Notes: generated by a model not told the origin, from the letters alone. 64,000 nucleotides of DNA from Pseudomonas cichorii (GCF_003700275.1 NZ_RBRE01000070.1:1-64000), one strand, 5' to 3'. Shown: positions 15,477-24,211, numbered from the stretch's first letter. Numbers and translations are program-made.

Positions 15477-16493
15477 CTAGCGAAATTGCGCCAGGAACCG
15501 CAGGTCGTTGTCGAAGAACAGGCGCAGGTCATTGACGCCGTAACGCAGCATTGCCAAACGCTCGACACCCATGCCGAAAGCAAAGCCCTGGAACTCTTCA
15601 GGGTCGATGCCGGACATGCGCAATACGTTCGGGTGGACCATTCCGCAGCCCATGACTTCCAGCCAGCCGGTCTGTTTGCAGACGCGACAGCCTTTACCGC
15701 TGCACATCACGCATTCCATATCGACTTCAGCGGACGGCTCGGTGAACGGGAAGAACGACGGACGGAAACGTACCGCCAGCTCCTTCTCGAAGAACACACG
15801 CAGGAACTCTTCGATGGTGCCCTTCAGATCGGCGAAGTTGATATCGCGGTCGACCAGCAGGCCTTCGATCTGGTGGAACATCGGCGAGTGGGTGATATCC
15901 GAGTCACAGCGATACACACGGCCTGGACATACGATCCGGATCGGTGGTTGTTGCGATTCCATGGTTCGCACCTGCACCGGCGAGGTGTGGGTACGCAGCA
16001 GCATGTTCGCATTGAAATAGAAGGTGTCATGCATCGCCCGCGCCGGGTGGTGGCCAGGGATGTTGAGCGCCTCAAAGTTGTGGTAATCGTCTTCGACCTC
16101 AGGGCCTTCGGCAATGCCGTAGCCAATGTGAGTGAAGAATTGTTCGATACGCTCCAGAGTCCGGGTGATCGGATGCAGGCCACCAGAGGTCTGGCCGCGT
16201 CCCGGCAGGGTCACGTCAATGCACTCGGCCGCGAGCCTGGCAGTCAGTTCTGCCTGCTCAAACGACGCCTTGCGGGCATTGAGAACTTCTGTGACACGTT
16301 CCTTGGCAACGTTGATCAGTGCGCCGACTTGCGGGCGCTCTTCTGCAGGCAGGTTCCCCAGGGTCTTCATCACCTGAGTCAACTCGCCTTTCTTGCCGAG
16401 GTAGTGGACCCGGATTTGCTCCAGGGCATTGATATCTTCGGCGCTTTGCACAGCCTCAAGAGCTTGCGAGACCAGCGCGTCCAGGTTTTCCAT
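15477..16493 (-). CDS. pheS: phenylalanyl-tRNA synthetase alpha subunit
   Basis: A protein of 338 residues that starts MENLDALVSQALEAV at ATG 16493; an upstream extension to 16529 adds only non-family residues. The N-terminal coiled coil is followed by the class II core: motif 2 region VYRCDSDITHSPMFHQIEG, the FRPSFFPFTEPSAEVD segment and motif 3 GFAFGMGVERLAMLRYG. A Cys-rich loop (CVMCSGKGCRVC) is usual in this family. It charges tRNA-Phe with PheT. A strong hairpin lies between rplT and this gene and may tune expression. Confidence 0.98.
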   Translation of the reverse strand: MENLDALVSQALEAVQSAEDINALEQIRVHYLGKKGELTQVMKTLGNLPAEERPQVGALINVAKERVTEVLNARKASFEQAELTARLAAECIDVTLPGRGQTSGGLHPITRTLERIEQFFTHIGYGIAEGPEVEDDYHNFEALNIPGHHPARAMHDTFYFNANMLLRTHTSPVQVRTMESQQPPIRIVCPGRVYRCDSDITHSPMFHQIEGLLVDRDINFADLKGTIEEFLRVFFEKELAVRFRPSFFPFTEPSAEVDMECVMCSGKGCRVCKQTGWLEVMGCGMVHPNVLRMSGIDPEEFQGFAFGMGVERLAMLRYGVNDLRLFFDNDLRFLAQFR

Positions 16494-16511
16494 GTACAGA
16501 CTCCAGATACG

Positions 16512-16546
16512 AAATAGGGGAAGAGCCAAAGGCTCTTCCCCTATTT
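16512..16546 (-). terminator. perfect hairpin in the rplT-pheS gap
   Basis: A perfect 16-bp stem, AAATAGGGGAAGAGCC with its complement, has a 3-base loop. On the minus strand the stem ends in TATTT and then CGTATC, so the U tail is short. It sits 18 bases before pheS. In E. coli pheST is attenuated through a Phe-rich leader peptide; I find no such leader here. It may be a partial terminator that sets the ratio of ribosomal protein to synthetase transcripts. Confidence 0.7.
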
Positions 16547-16596
16547 ATGACGTTCAAAACCGAACCCGGAAACCGGGCCCGGTGATTGTCGGGGAC

Positions 16597-16953
16597 TTAG
16601 GCCAAAGTGGCTTTAGCTTTCTCGACAATCGCAGCAAACGCCGCTTTTTCGTTCACTGCCAGATCAGCCAGAACCTTACGGTCGATCTCGATGGACGCCT
16701 TTTTCAGGCCAGCGATCAAACGGCTGTAAGACAGACCGTTGGTACGAGCACCAGCGTTGATACGAGCGATCCACAGAGCGCGGAACTGACGTTTTTTCTG
16801 ACGACGGTCACGGTAGGCGTATTGGCCTGCCTTGATTACCGCTTGCTTGGCAACACGGAATACGCGTGAACGCGCGCCGTAGTAGCCTTTAGCAAGTTTC
16901 AGAATTTTTTTGTGACGCTTACGGGCAATGACGCCACGCTTTACACGAGCCAT
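16597..16953 (-). CDS. rplT: 50S ribosomal protein L20
   Basis: A protein of 118 residues, very basic, with the classic start MARVKRGVIARKRHKKILK and the core SRVFRVAKQAVIKAGQYAYRDRR. It binds 23S rRNA early in large-subunit assembly and represses its own operon in many bacteria. It lies 28 bases after rpmI. Length is normal. Confidence 0.98.
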   Translation of the reverse strand: MARVKRGVIARKRHKKILKLAKGYYGARSRVFRVAKQAVIKAGQYAYRDRRQKKRQFRALWIARINAGARTNGLSYSRLIAGLKKASIEIDRKVLADLAVNEKAAFAAIVEKAKATLA

Positions 16954-16981
16954 GAGTTACTTCCTCTATTCTTGATCAAAA

Positions 16982-17176
16982 TTAACGAAGGCGCAGCATG
17001 CGCTCGACTTTTGCCACGTCAGACGGATGCAGCAAGCTGCTACCGCGCAGTTGACGCTTACGCTTGGTCGACATTTTGGTCAGGATGTGGCTCTTGAAAG
17101 CGTGTTTGTGCTTGATGCCGTTAGCAGTTTTCAGAAACCGCTTAGCTGCACCACTTTTAGTCTTCATCTTTGGCAT
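16982..17176 (-). CDS. rpmI: 50S ribosomal protein L35
   Basis: A protein of 64 residues. MPKMKTKSGAAKRFLKTANG is the L35 start, and the tail has the usual HILTKMSTKRKRQLRGS. It is translated between infC and rplT, as in other gammaproteobacteria, and its expression usually depends on L20 control of the operon. Confidence 0.98.
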   Translation of the reverse strand: MPKMKTKSGAAKRFLKTANGIKHKHAFKSHILTKMSTKRKRQLRGSSLLHPSDVAKVERMLRLR

Positions 17177-17236
17177 GTTCGGATACTCCGCATTCAGTTG
17201 ATAAACATAACCGCAAGGCCTGCCGTGCCCTGGTGG

Positions 17237-17788
17237 TTACTTCTTCTTTTTCGGGGCGATGACCATGATCAGCTGGCGTCCTTCCATCTTAGGATGCTGT
17301 TCGACGGAACCGTATTCGAGCAGGTCAGCTTCAACCCGCTTCAACAATTCCATACCCAGCTCCTGGTGGGCCATCTCACGACCGCGGAATCTCAACGATA
17401 CCTTGGCCCTGTCCCCGTCACTCAGGAAACGTACCAGGTTGCGTAGTTTTACCTGGTAATCCCCTTCCTCCGTCCCTGGACGAAACTTGATTTCTTTAAC
17501 CTGGATCTGCTTCTGGTTTTTCTTCGCCGCAGCAATCTGCTTCTTCTTCTCGAAGATCGATTTGCCGTAGTCCATGACACGGCAGACCGGAGGTACTGCG
17601 TCGGCAGAAATCTCTACCAGATCCAGCTTCGCCTCTTCGGCTATACGAAGCGCTTCATCAATCGAGACGATGCCAATCTGCTCGCCGTCAGCGCCAATTA
17701 ACCGAACCTCGCGGGCCGAGATATTCTCATTGATCGGGGCCTTGGGTGCAGCTCGTTTATCTTGTCTCATTTCACGCTTAATAATAAT
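17237..17788 (-). CDS. infC: translation initiation factor IF-3, probably ATT start
   Basis: The IF-3 N domain (INENISAREVRLIGADGEQIG), lysine-rich linker and C domain (KEIKFRPGTEEGDYQVKLRN) are all present. The first ATG (17770) would give 177 residues. Upstream in frame are ATT ATT ATT AAG CGT GAA, reading IIIKRE before MRQDKRAAPK, with GGAG at 17791-17794. Family knowledge: bacterial infC genes start at ATT so that IF-3 can repress its own translation. I take the first ATT (17788), giving 183 residues; ATT 17785 or 17782 fit the ribosome-site spacing better and cannot be excluded. The first ATT overlaps the thrS stop by one base. Confidence 0.92.
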   Translation of the reverse strand: MIIKREMRQDKRAAPKAPINENISAREVRLIGADGEQIGIVSIDEALRIAEEAKLDLVEISADAVPPVCRVMDYGKSIFEKKKQIAAAKKNQKQIQVKEIKFRPGTEEGDYQVKLRNLVRFLSDGDRAKVSLRFRGREMAHQELGMELLKRVEADLLEYGSVEQHPKMEGRQLIMVIAPKKKK

Positions 17789-19710
17789 TACTCCGAATCT
17801 TGGCGACCACGCCGGGAAACCGCTTGTGCGAGGAATTCAGCGAATTGGGCGACCGGCATCGAACCGAGGTCAGCGCCTTCGCGTGTACGCACAGCGACAG
17901 TTTGCGTTTCAACTTCCCGATCTCCGATGACGAGGAGATAAGGAACCTTGAGCAAAGTATGCTCGCGGATTTTAAAGCCGATCTTTTCATTTCTCAAGTC
18001 GGACTTGGCACGAAATCCGCTTTGAGCCAGATTTTTTTCGACTTCGAGAGCAAAATCTGCCTGTTTATCAGTGATATTCATGATCACTGCCTGCGTCGGA
18101 GCAAGCCAGGCCGGGAAAGCGCCCTCGTAATGCTCGATCAGGATACCGATGAAACGCTCGAAGGAACCGAGGATCGCACGGTGCAGCATGACCGGATGCT
18201 TGCGACCGTTGTCTTCCGAAACATATTCGGCGCTCAGACGGATCGGCAGGTTGAAATCGAGCTGCAGAGTACCGCATTGCCAGACGCGACCGAGACAATC
18301 CTTCAGGGAAAACTCGATTTTCGGCCCGTAGAACGCGCCCTCGCCCGGTTGCAGATCGTAAGGCAGGCCAGCGCTGTCCAGAGCGGCAGCCAGTGCAGAC
18401 TCGGCACGATCCCACAATTCGTCGGAACCTACACGCTTTTCAGGACGGGTCGACAGTTTGAGCTCGATATCCTTGAAGCCGAAATCGGCATACACGTCCA
18501 GGGTCAGCTTGATGAAAGCCGCCGACTCCGACTGCATCTGCTCTTCGGTACAGAAGATGTGCGCGTCGTCCTGAGTGAAGCCACGCACGCGCATGATGCC
18601 GTGCAATGCACCCGACGGCTCGTTACGGTGGCAGGCACCGAATTCGGCCAGACGCATCGGCAACTCGCGGTAGCTCTTCAGACCCTGATTGAACACCTGC
18701 ACGTGGCATGGGCAGTTCATCGGCTTGATCGCGTAGTCGCGGCTCTCGGACTCGGTGGTGAACATGTTGTCGGCGTAGTTGGCCCAGTGCCCGGATTTCT
18801 CCCAGAGCGAGCGATCGACCACCTGTGGAGTCTTGATCTCCAGATAGCCGTTCTCGCGCTGCACTTTACGCATGTACTGCTCAAGCACCTGATACAGGGT
18901 CCAGCCCTGCGGATGCCAGAACACCATGCCCGGCGCTTCTTCCTGGGTGTGGAACAAACCGAGGCGCTTGCCGATCTTGCGATGGTCACGCTTTTCAGCT
19001 TCTTCGATGCGCTGGATATAGGCAGCCAGTTGCTTCTTGTCAGCCCAGGCAGTGCCATAGACACGCTGCAACTGCTCGTTCTTGGCATCGCCGCGCCAGT
19101 AGGCACCGGACAGCTTGGTCAGCTTGAACGACTTGAGGAAACGGGTATTGGGCACGTGCGGACCACGGCACATGTCGACGTATTCTTCGTGGTAGTACAG
19201 GCCCATGGCCTGCTGGTCAGGCATGTCTTCGACCAGACGCAGCTTGTAGTCTTCCTGGCGCTCAGTGAACACTTCGATCACTTGCGCACGCGGCGTCACC
19301 TTCTTGATGACATCGTAGTCTTTTTCGATGAGCTGCTGCATGCGCTGCTCGATCGCGGCCATGTCGTCGGGCGTAAACGGACGCTCATAGGCGATATCGT
19401 AATAGAAGCCATCATCGATCACCGGACCGATAACCATCTTCGCAGTCGGATACAGTTGCTTGACGGCATGCCCTACCAGGTGAGCGCAGGAGTGACGGAT
19501 GATTTCCAGTCCTTCCTGATCCTTGGGGGTGATGATCTGCAGGCTGGCATCGCCTTCGATGAGGTCACAGGCGTCGACCAGCTTGCCGTCGACCTTGCCG
19601 GCTACGGTGGCCTTGGCCAGACCTGCACCGATGGAAAGCGCGACATCGGCTACGGAAACCGGATGATCGAATGAACGTTGACTGCCGTCGGGAAGAGTAA
19701 TGGTGGGCAT
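17788..19710 (-). CDS. thrS: threonyl-tRNA synthetase
   Basis: A protein of 640 residues. It has an N-terminal TGS domain (MPTITLPDGSQRSFDHPVS), an editing domain with HSCAHLVGHA and later YVDMCRGPHVPNT, the class II core with zinc-site Cys in MNCPCHVQVF, motif 2 region FGACHRNEPSGALHGIMRVRG and FTQDDAHIFC, and a C-terminal anticodon-binding domain. ATG 19710 follows AGGAGG by about 5 bases; an extension to 19743 is not supported. It heads the thrS-infC-rpmI-rplT-pheST-ihfA cluster. The 624-residue frame on the opposite strand is a composition artefact. Confidence 0.98.
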   Translation of the reverse strand: MPTITLPDGSQRSFDHPVSVADVALSIGAGLAKATVAGKVDGKLVDACDLIEGDASLQIITPKDQEGLEIIRHSCAHLVGHAVKQLYPTAKMVIGPVIDDGFYYDIAYERPFTPDDMAAIEQRMQQLIEKDYDVIKKVTPRAQVIEVFTERQEDYKLRLVEDMPDQQAMGLYYHEEYVDMCRGPHVPNTRFLKSFKLTKLSGAYWRGDAKNEQLQRVYGTAWADKKQLAAYIQRIEEAEKRDHRKIGKRLGLFHTQEEAPGMVFWHPQGWTLYQVLEQYMRKVQRENGYLEIKTPQVVDRSLWEKSGHWANYADNMFTTESESRDYAIKPMNCPCHVQVFNQGLKSYRELPMRLAEFGACHRNEPSGALHGIMRVRGFTQDDAHIFCTEEQMQSESAAFIKLTLDVYADFGFKDIELKLSTRPEKRVGSDELWDRAESALAAALDSAGLPYDLQPGEGAFYGPKIEFSLKDCLGRVWQCGTLQLDFNLPIRLSAEYVSEDNGRKHPVMLHRAILGSFERFIGILIEHYEGAFPAWLAPTQAVIMNITDKQADFALEVEKNLAQSGFRAKSDLRNEKIGFKIREHTLLKVPYLLVIGDREVETQTVAVRTREGADLGSMPVAQFAEFLAQAVSRRGRQDSE

Positions 19711-20121
19711 GGCGCCTCCTCTCCTAGTGGTGACCCCTACCAAAGGTCACGTGGGTTGGGATGAGCCAGTACGTGATCCGGTGGTATGCCTGCCTCACAG
19801 TGGCAGGAGCCTTCAAGGCCAACCTTGAACCGAACCAGATGACTGGAATTTTACGAAAACCTGTATATGCCGCGCCGCAGACCATTTAGTCGCGGGGCAA
19901 GAAGAATCCACAGGGCGCGCATCCTAGCACATGCATGCCTCTAGACACACACTTACAGCCCAATGAATCTACAAATCAGCCCATGTAGAAATTATTGCCC
20001 TCGATCAGGCTGCGTTTTCACAGGGGCTGAAATAGCACGATTTTGCATATCGCCTGAACTGGAGCCCTTCAAGGCCGTCTGAATAAGTCGAGTCCTGTTT
20101 GTTCCAGCAAAGGAGAACACC
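19711..20121. other. divergent promoter region between thrS and a secreted-protein gene
   Basis: About 410 bases without a gene. It must carry the thrS leader and the promoter of the plus-strand gene at 20122. I see several short inverted repeats (such as CCTTCAAGGC...CCTTGAA near 19810) but no recognisable riboswitch or T-box. Confidence 0.4.
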
Positions 20122-20430
20122 ATGAAGCTCTTACACCTGATCCCTGCCCTGCTTGGCTGTGCAGCCCTGGCCGGACCGCTTACCGCTCAAGCGGCGATGG
20201 ACACTGCGACCCGCAGCACCTTCACGCAAGAATGCATCAGCGCCGCAAAGCAGCATAATCTGGATGACAAGACCGCCCAGGCTCATTGCGAGTGCGGGGC
20301 CAGGCAGGTAGACGCGCATTTCACGGACAAGGAAATCACCACTCTCAATTCCAATCCGGCGCAGAACCCTGCCTTGACGTCGAAACTGCAAAAACTGGTC
20401 GCCGATAACTGCAATCAGGTAAAAAAATAA
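20122..20430 (+). CDS. small secreted protein of unknown function
   Basis: A protein of 102 residues with a clear Sec signal peptide (MKLLHLIPALLGCAALAGP, cleaved near TAQAA, residue 25). The mature part is about 77 residues, polar, with four Cys residues (QECISAA, HCECGA, DNCNQV) that could form two disulfides in the periplasm. AAAGGAG lies 7 bases upstream of the ATG. A hairpin terminator follows within 65 bases, so the gene is monocistronic. I do not recognise a named family. Confidence 0.8.
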   Translation: MKLLHLIPALLGCAALAGPLTAQAAMDTATRSTFTQECISAAKQHNLDDKTAQAHCECGARQVDAHFTDKEITTLNSNPAQNPALTSKLQKLVADNCNQVKK

Positions 20431-20493
20431 ATTTCCCACGGCACAGAACCAGGTCACTGGACCTGACTGACGAGACGCCTGGGAAACATGCCC

Positions 20494-20518
20494 GAAAGCC
20501 CCGTATCACGGGGCTTTC
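20494..20518. terminator. hairpin after the small secreted-protein gene
   Basis: A perfect GAAAGCCCCG / CGGGGCTTTC stem has loop TATCA. The tail CGCCGTT is poor in T, but the stem ends in CTTTC, so it works best as a plus-strand terminator. Confidence 0.75.
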
Positions 20519-20724
20519 GCCGTTATGAAAACCTTCATGCCGATTCACGCCGGATCGCGCCACATCGACGCAAAGATAATATGACGCCCTGAATCTTCTA
20601 ATCTTTGATTTAAAGTCCTACCTAAACAGCTCTCTTTTCTTACATTTCGACTATTATGGTTCGGTGTGCCCAGTTGGCCTGAGCAGCACGTTCTACTGAA
20701 AAATTATGTTCTTGGAGATACACC

Positions 20725-20937
20725 ATGTCTAATCGCCAAACCGGCACCGTAAAATGGTTCAACGATGAAAAAGGCTTCGGCTTTATCACTCCACAAGGTG
20801 GCGGTGACGATCTGTTCGTACACTTCAAAGCAATCCAGAGCGACGGTTTCAAAAGCCTGAAAGAAGGCCAGACCGTTTCTTTCGTTGCTGCCAAAGGCCA
20901 GAAAGGCATGCAAGCAGAAGAAGTCACTGTGGTCTGA
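20725..20937 (+). CDS. cold-shock-domain protein, CapB/CspA type
   Basis: A protein of 70 residues that is one cold-shock domain. RNP1 is KGFGFI and RNP2 is LFVHF, within GTVKWFNDEKGFGFITPQ and DDLFVHFKAIQS. It binds single-stranded RNA and DNA and melts structure in mRNA. CTTGGAG precedes the start by about 9 bases. The region before it is AT-rich and could be a long cold-responsive leader, as in other csp genes; that is inferred. A strong terminator follows 14 bases after the stop. It matches the Pseudomonas CapB group more than the CspD group. Confidence 0.95.
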   Translation: MSNRQTGTVKWFNDEKGFGFITPQGGGDDLFVHFKAIQSDGFKSLKEGQTVSFVAAKGQKGMQAEEVTVV

Positions 20938-20951
20938 TCCACCTGACTTGA

Positions 20952-20979
20952 AAAAAAACCCGTCATCGACGGGTTTTTT
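20952..20979. terminator. bidirectional terminator between csp and the I78 inhibitor gene
   Basis: AAAAAAACCCGTC, loop ATC, GACGGGTTTTTTT: a short GC stem between A and T runs. It serves both the plus-strand csp gene and the convergent minus-strand gene that ends at 21004. Confidence 0.92.
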
Positions 20980-21003
20980 TATGGGCGCGGAGAAATGCGG
21001 GCA

Positions 21004-21327
21004 TCAACCACAGTTGACGCGAATCACCTTGCCACTGCTATCTGCATTGATATTCACGCGATCGGATCGATACTCCAGCGTGACCATATCGTTAGGGCCG
21101 AGAATACGTGCTTCGTTCGACCCGGATGAGGTGCGCACCTGGGCCAGCAAGGCGGCCGAAGCCTGCTGCCCGACTGCGGATTGGGCCTGCGCTGCGTCGC
21201 AGCGACCGTGTCCGGCGTGAGCCGCTGGGGACTGGGCGGTTTCGGGAGCCGACCCTGATGGGGTACTGCACCCTGCCAATAATGCTGTCGCAGCGAAAAA
21301 ACCTGAAGTTAACAATTTCCGGGGCAT
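21004..21327 (-). CDS. I78-family peptidase inhibitor lipoprotein
   Basis: A protein of 107 residues. The lipoprotein signal MPRKLLTSGFFAATALLAG is followed by Cys (lipobox LLAG-C). After a Pro/Ser-rich linker the I78 pattern appears: CDAAQAQSAVGQ, VRTSSGSNEARILGPNDMVT, LEYRSDRVNI and the terminal VNCG. Two Cys residues in the domain could pair. ATG 21327 follows GAGGAGG, so the longer frame to 21438 is rejected. Known members inhibit serine proteases; the target here is unknown. It is probably membrane-anchored facing the periplasm. Confidence 0.88.
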   Translation of the reverse strand: MPRKLLTSGFFAATALLAGCSTPSGSAPETAQSPAAHAGHGRCDAAQAQSAVGQQASAALLAQVRTSSGSNEARILGPNDMVTLEYRSDRVNINADSSGKVIRVNCG

Positions 21328-21595
21328 ACAGCCTCCTCTACCAATGAACAGAATCAGACCTTGTGCGACCGCAACAGTGCGTATTGGTTGCAGGCGCCGC
21401 AAAAGTCTGCCCCACAGGATCCATGCCTGCGCAGCCAAATCGTCACAAAACGTTTATTCACGTAGGCTATTAATAAATCGACATGATGCCTAAGTAGAAG
21501 TGTCAGCATCAGTCTGGAATGATTTACTGCACACAGCGTCCGGGCATTCGGCAGCGCTCAGGATGAGCCGTTGTTTCACACAAGACGAGACAGAC

Positions 21596-21790
21596 ATGAC
21601 AACCATATCCATCGATGCGGACATCAAGGCCAGATGGCCTCAGGGACATTGCTCGCACAGCCCCGGCACTGCGGAAGAGCTTACGATCATTGCCGTCGAC
21701 CTGTTGATCAAGGAACTGGGCACCGAGGGTGCCCGAACCTTTCTCACCCAGGTGCTAAGCAGGTACTCGACGGCCGAGATGCCGGCCTGA
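21596..21790 (+). CDS. hypothetical protein, 64 residues
   Basis: Starts MTTISIDADIKARWPQGHC and ends with a helical part (ELTIIAVDLLIKELGTEGARTFLTQVL). There is no signal peptide or transmembrane segment. The ribosome site is weak (ACGAGAC, 6 to 10 bases before the ATG). A longer in-frame start at 21500 would add residues of poor quality. Function unknown. It sits convergent to the nucleoside hydrolase gene, 23 bases apart. Confidence 0.55.
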   Translation: MTTISIDADIKARWPQGHCSHSPGTAEELTIIAVDLLIKELGTEGARTFLTQVLSRYSTAEMPA

Positions 21791-21813
21791 AGCGCCGGTT
21801 TGCTGCGGGTGAC

Positions 21814-22839
21814 TCATTTCAGGCGCGCCAGCCGATCGGTCAACAGGTCGAAAAAGCCCTGGGCATCGCCATTTTCGACCCAGAACACATTCTGCGGCTG
21901 CTCTAGAGTGCCGTACCAGTCTGCAACGGTCTGACCAAAGCCGATACCGTCACGGCTATCGATGGCCAGGTTGATCTGCCGCCCGGAAAACAACTCGGGC
22001 TTGAGCAGCCAGGCAATCACGCTTGCATCATGGACCGGACCGCCGGGCAAACCGTAATGCTCCATGTCCAGCTTGACGTACTCGTCGAGAATCCCGCCGA
22101 CCAGCTTGCCCGCCTGATTGCCCAGCGCAGCGATCTTCTGCAGACGCTGCTCGCTGGTCAGAATCTTGTGGGTCACGTCCAGCGGCACGTAAGTCAGTTT
22201 GACACCACTGGCCAGGACGATCTGCGCAGCATGCGGATCGGCAAACAGGTTGAACTCGGCAACCGGGGTGATATTGCCGCCATTGAAGTGCGCACCGCCC
22301 ATGACCACCACTTCCTTGATGCCCTGGGTAATCTCGGGAGCCTGTACCAACGCTAGCGCAAGGTTGGTCTGCGGCCCGAGCATGGCAATAGTGATGCTGT
22401 GCGGCTCGGCCTTTTTCAGGGTTTCGATCAGATAGTTGACGGCATTGCCTTCGGCCAGGCCTTTGGCTGGCTCATGGATCGGCACGCCCGGCAACCCTTC
22501 CTGGCCATGCACGTTCTCGGCGTAGATAGGCGTACGCACCAGAGGCTTTGGCGCCCCGGCATAGACCGGCACTTCCTCGCGCCCGGCCCATTCGCGGGCA
22601 AGCCGCGCATTGCGCGAGGTCTTGTCCAGACGCACATTGCCCGCCACGGTGGTGATCGCCATGACATTCAGCTCTTGCGGAGAGGCCAGAGCCAGAAGCA
22701 GCGCAACCACATCGTCGGCCCCCGGATCGGTGTCGATGATCAGGTTACGCTTTTCGGCTGCCTGTGCAGCAGAGATACCTAGAATGGACAAAAGCGACAC
22801 ACTCCACAGTAATTGACGGGAAAATTTCAGTAATTGCAT
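21814..22839 (-). CDS. periplasmic nucleoside hydrolase
   Basis: A protein of 341 residues. A signal peptide (LLWSVSLLSILGISAAQA) precedes the nucleoside-hydrolase start NLIIDTDPGADDVVALLLAL, whose Asp cluster DTDPGADD binds calcium. Later motifs are GNVRLDKTSRNA, MLGPQTNLA, VVMGGAHF and AEFNLFADPHAA. ATG 22839 follows GGGAG. Most bacterial members (RihA/B/C) are cytoplasmic; the signal here indicates a secreted form that splits external nucleosides into base and ribose. It is the last gene of the ribose operon, 26 bases after rbsD, which fits supplying ribose to RbsB. Confidence 0.92.
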   Translation of the reverse strand: MQLLKFSRQLLWSVSLLSILGISAAQAAEKRNLIIDTDPGADDVVALLLALASPQELNVMAITTVAGNVRLDKTSRNARLAREWAGREEVPVYAGAPKPLVRTPIYAENVHGQEGLPGVPIHEPAKGLAEGNAVNYLIETLKKAEPHSITIAMLGPQTNLALALVQAPEITQGIKEVVVMGGAHFNGGNITPVAEFNLFADPHAAQIVLASGVKLTYVPLDVTHKILTSEQRLQKIAALGNQAGKLVGGILDEYVKLDMEHYGLPGGPVHDASVIAWLLKPELFSGRQINLAIDSRDGIGFGQTVADWYGTLEQPQNVFWVENGDAQGFFDLLTDRLARLK

Positions 22840-22865
22840 GTTTGACTCCCTGTTCAAGACTTCCT

Positions 22866-23270
22866 TTAGAAAACCACACCAGCCACCAAGGCAACATTGC
22901 TGTACGGCCGGCATTCGCCACTACGAACGATAGCCTTGGCCTTGCGGCTCAAGACCTTCAACTCCTCATGCGTCACCCAGTGCTGCTGCCCCAGTTGCGC
23001 ATCCAGCGCCAAAGCCTCGATCACCTGCAGGCCTGGCGGTTGTACTTCGAGCATCTCGCTGGCCAGCACATGGCTTTCGACCTGCATTTCCGTCAGCACG
23101 ACATCCAGCACACTGGCAAAATCCGGCACACCATGGGTCAACGCCAGATCGATCAGCTCGACACCGGCAGGCACGGGCATGCCGGCATCGACGATCATGA
23201 GGATATCGCCATGCCCCAGCGAAGCAATCACACGGGACAGGGCTATATTGAGGAGCGGTGTCTTTTTCAT
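22866..23270 (-). CDS. rbsD: D-ribose pyranase
   Basis: A protein of 134 residues of the RbsD/FucU family. It starts MKKTPLLNIALSRVIASLGHGD, where the conserved His lies in GHGD, then DAGMPVP. The C-terminus has VRSGECRPYSNVALVAGVVF with the usual ECRPY. It interconverts pyranose and furanose forms of ribose so that ribokinase can act. Its ATG shares one base with the rbsK stop (TGATG), so translation is coupled. Confidence 0.96.
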   Translation of the reverse strand: MKKTPLLNIALSRVIASLGHGDILMIVDAGMPVPAGVELIDLALTHGVPDFASVLDVVLTEMQVESHVLASEMLEVQPPGLQVIEALALDAQLGQQHWVTHEELKVLSRKAKAIVRSGECRPYSNVALVAGVVF

Positions 23271-24187
23271 CAGCGTTTGAATTCCTGCACTTCATCGAAC
23301 GTCGGTATCGAAGGTTGCGCGCCAGCACGGGTGACAGACAGCGCGGCCGCAACCTGGGCGAAGCGGATCGCCTCGGATTCACTCTTGCCCCGGGTAAGCG
23401 CCGAGGCAAAGCCTCCGACAAAGGTATCACCTGCCGCCGTCGTATCCACAGCCTTTACCCGAAGCGCCGGAACATGCTCAAAGCCCCGGGCATTGGCCAG
23501 CAGGCTGCCCTGCTCGCCCAGCGTGACGATAACGTTGCGCACCCCGGCCGCCAGCAGCGCTGTAGCAGCCTGTTGCGCCGACTCGGGCGAATCCACTGCG
23601 ATCCCCGTCAGCGCCAGAGCCTCGCTTTCATTGGGGATCAGGTAATCGATCAATCGATACCATTCCTGCGGCAACGGCGCGGCGGCCGGTGCGGGATTGA
23701 GAATGACGGTCTTGCCCAGTTCGTGGGCACGGCACAAGGTATGGCGGACAGTTTCCATCGGCACTTCGAGCTGGCAGATGACAACTTCGGCAGCCTGAAG
23801 AAGTTCGTCGAAACGCTCGACCAGCGCCGGGGTCAGCAGGCCATTGCCGCCGGCAACGATGATGATCGCATTCTGACTATTGTCATCCACCACAATCGAC
23901 GCAATGCCCGTGGAAACCCCGGAAACCGAAGTGACCGCGCGACAATCGATCTGCTCGGCCAGTAATGCACCACGCAATTGCTCGCCATAGGCATCCTCGC
24001 CAACACAACCGATCATCGCCACATCGCCACCCAGCCGTGCTGCTGCAACGGCCTGATTGGCGCCCTTGCCGCCCGGCACCGTGACAAACGTCTTGCCCGA
24101 GAGCGTTTCACCGGGACGCGGCAAACGTTGCGCACGAATCACCAGGTCCATGTTCAGGCTGCCTACTATCACTATTTTTGCGTGCAT
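23270..24187 (-). CDS. rbsK: ribokinase
   Basis: A protein of 305 residues of the PfkB family. The N-terminal sugar site GSLNMDLVIRAQRLPRPGET is followed by GGKGANQAVAAARLG, and the C-terminal ATP and catalytic site is DTTAAGDTFVGGFASAL, with the catalytic Asp in AAGD. It makes D-ribose 5-phosphate. The gene lies 24 bases after rbsR and is coupled to rbsD. Length is typical (E. coli 309). Confidence 0.97.
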   Translation of the reverse strand: MHAKIVIVGSLNMDLVIRAQRLPRPGETLSGKTFVTVPGGKGANQAVAAARLGGDVAMIGCVGEDAYGEQLRGALLAEQIDCRAVTSVSGVSTGIASIVVDDNSQNAIIIVAGGNGLLTPALVERFDELLQAAEVVICQLEVPMETVRHTLCRAHELGKTVILNPAPAAAPLPQEWYRLIDYLIPNESEALALTGIAVDSPESAQQAATALLAAGVRNVIVTLGEQGSLLANARGFEHVPALRVKAVDTTAAGDTFVGGFASALTRGKSESEAIRFAQVAAALSVTRAGAQPSIPTFDEVQEFKR

Positions 24188-24211
24188 GGCTCGTTCGCTC
24201 GGCGCGGTGTT

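Noticed and set aside
13982..15535. A 517-residue open frame opposite pheT
   Set aside because: Same cause; no family motifs, and pheT accounts for the sequence.
15486..16517. A 343-residue open frame opposite pheS
   Set aside because: Shadow of pheS with no ribosome site.
16494..16596. A Phe leader peptide attenuator of the E. coli pheM type
   Set aside because: No start codon with a Phe-rich run is present; only the hairpin is supported.
17800..19674. A 624-residue open frame opposite thrS
   Set aside because: It is an antisense frame kept open by high GC at third positions; thrS on the other strand is complete and conserved.
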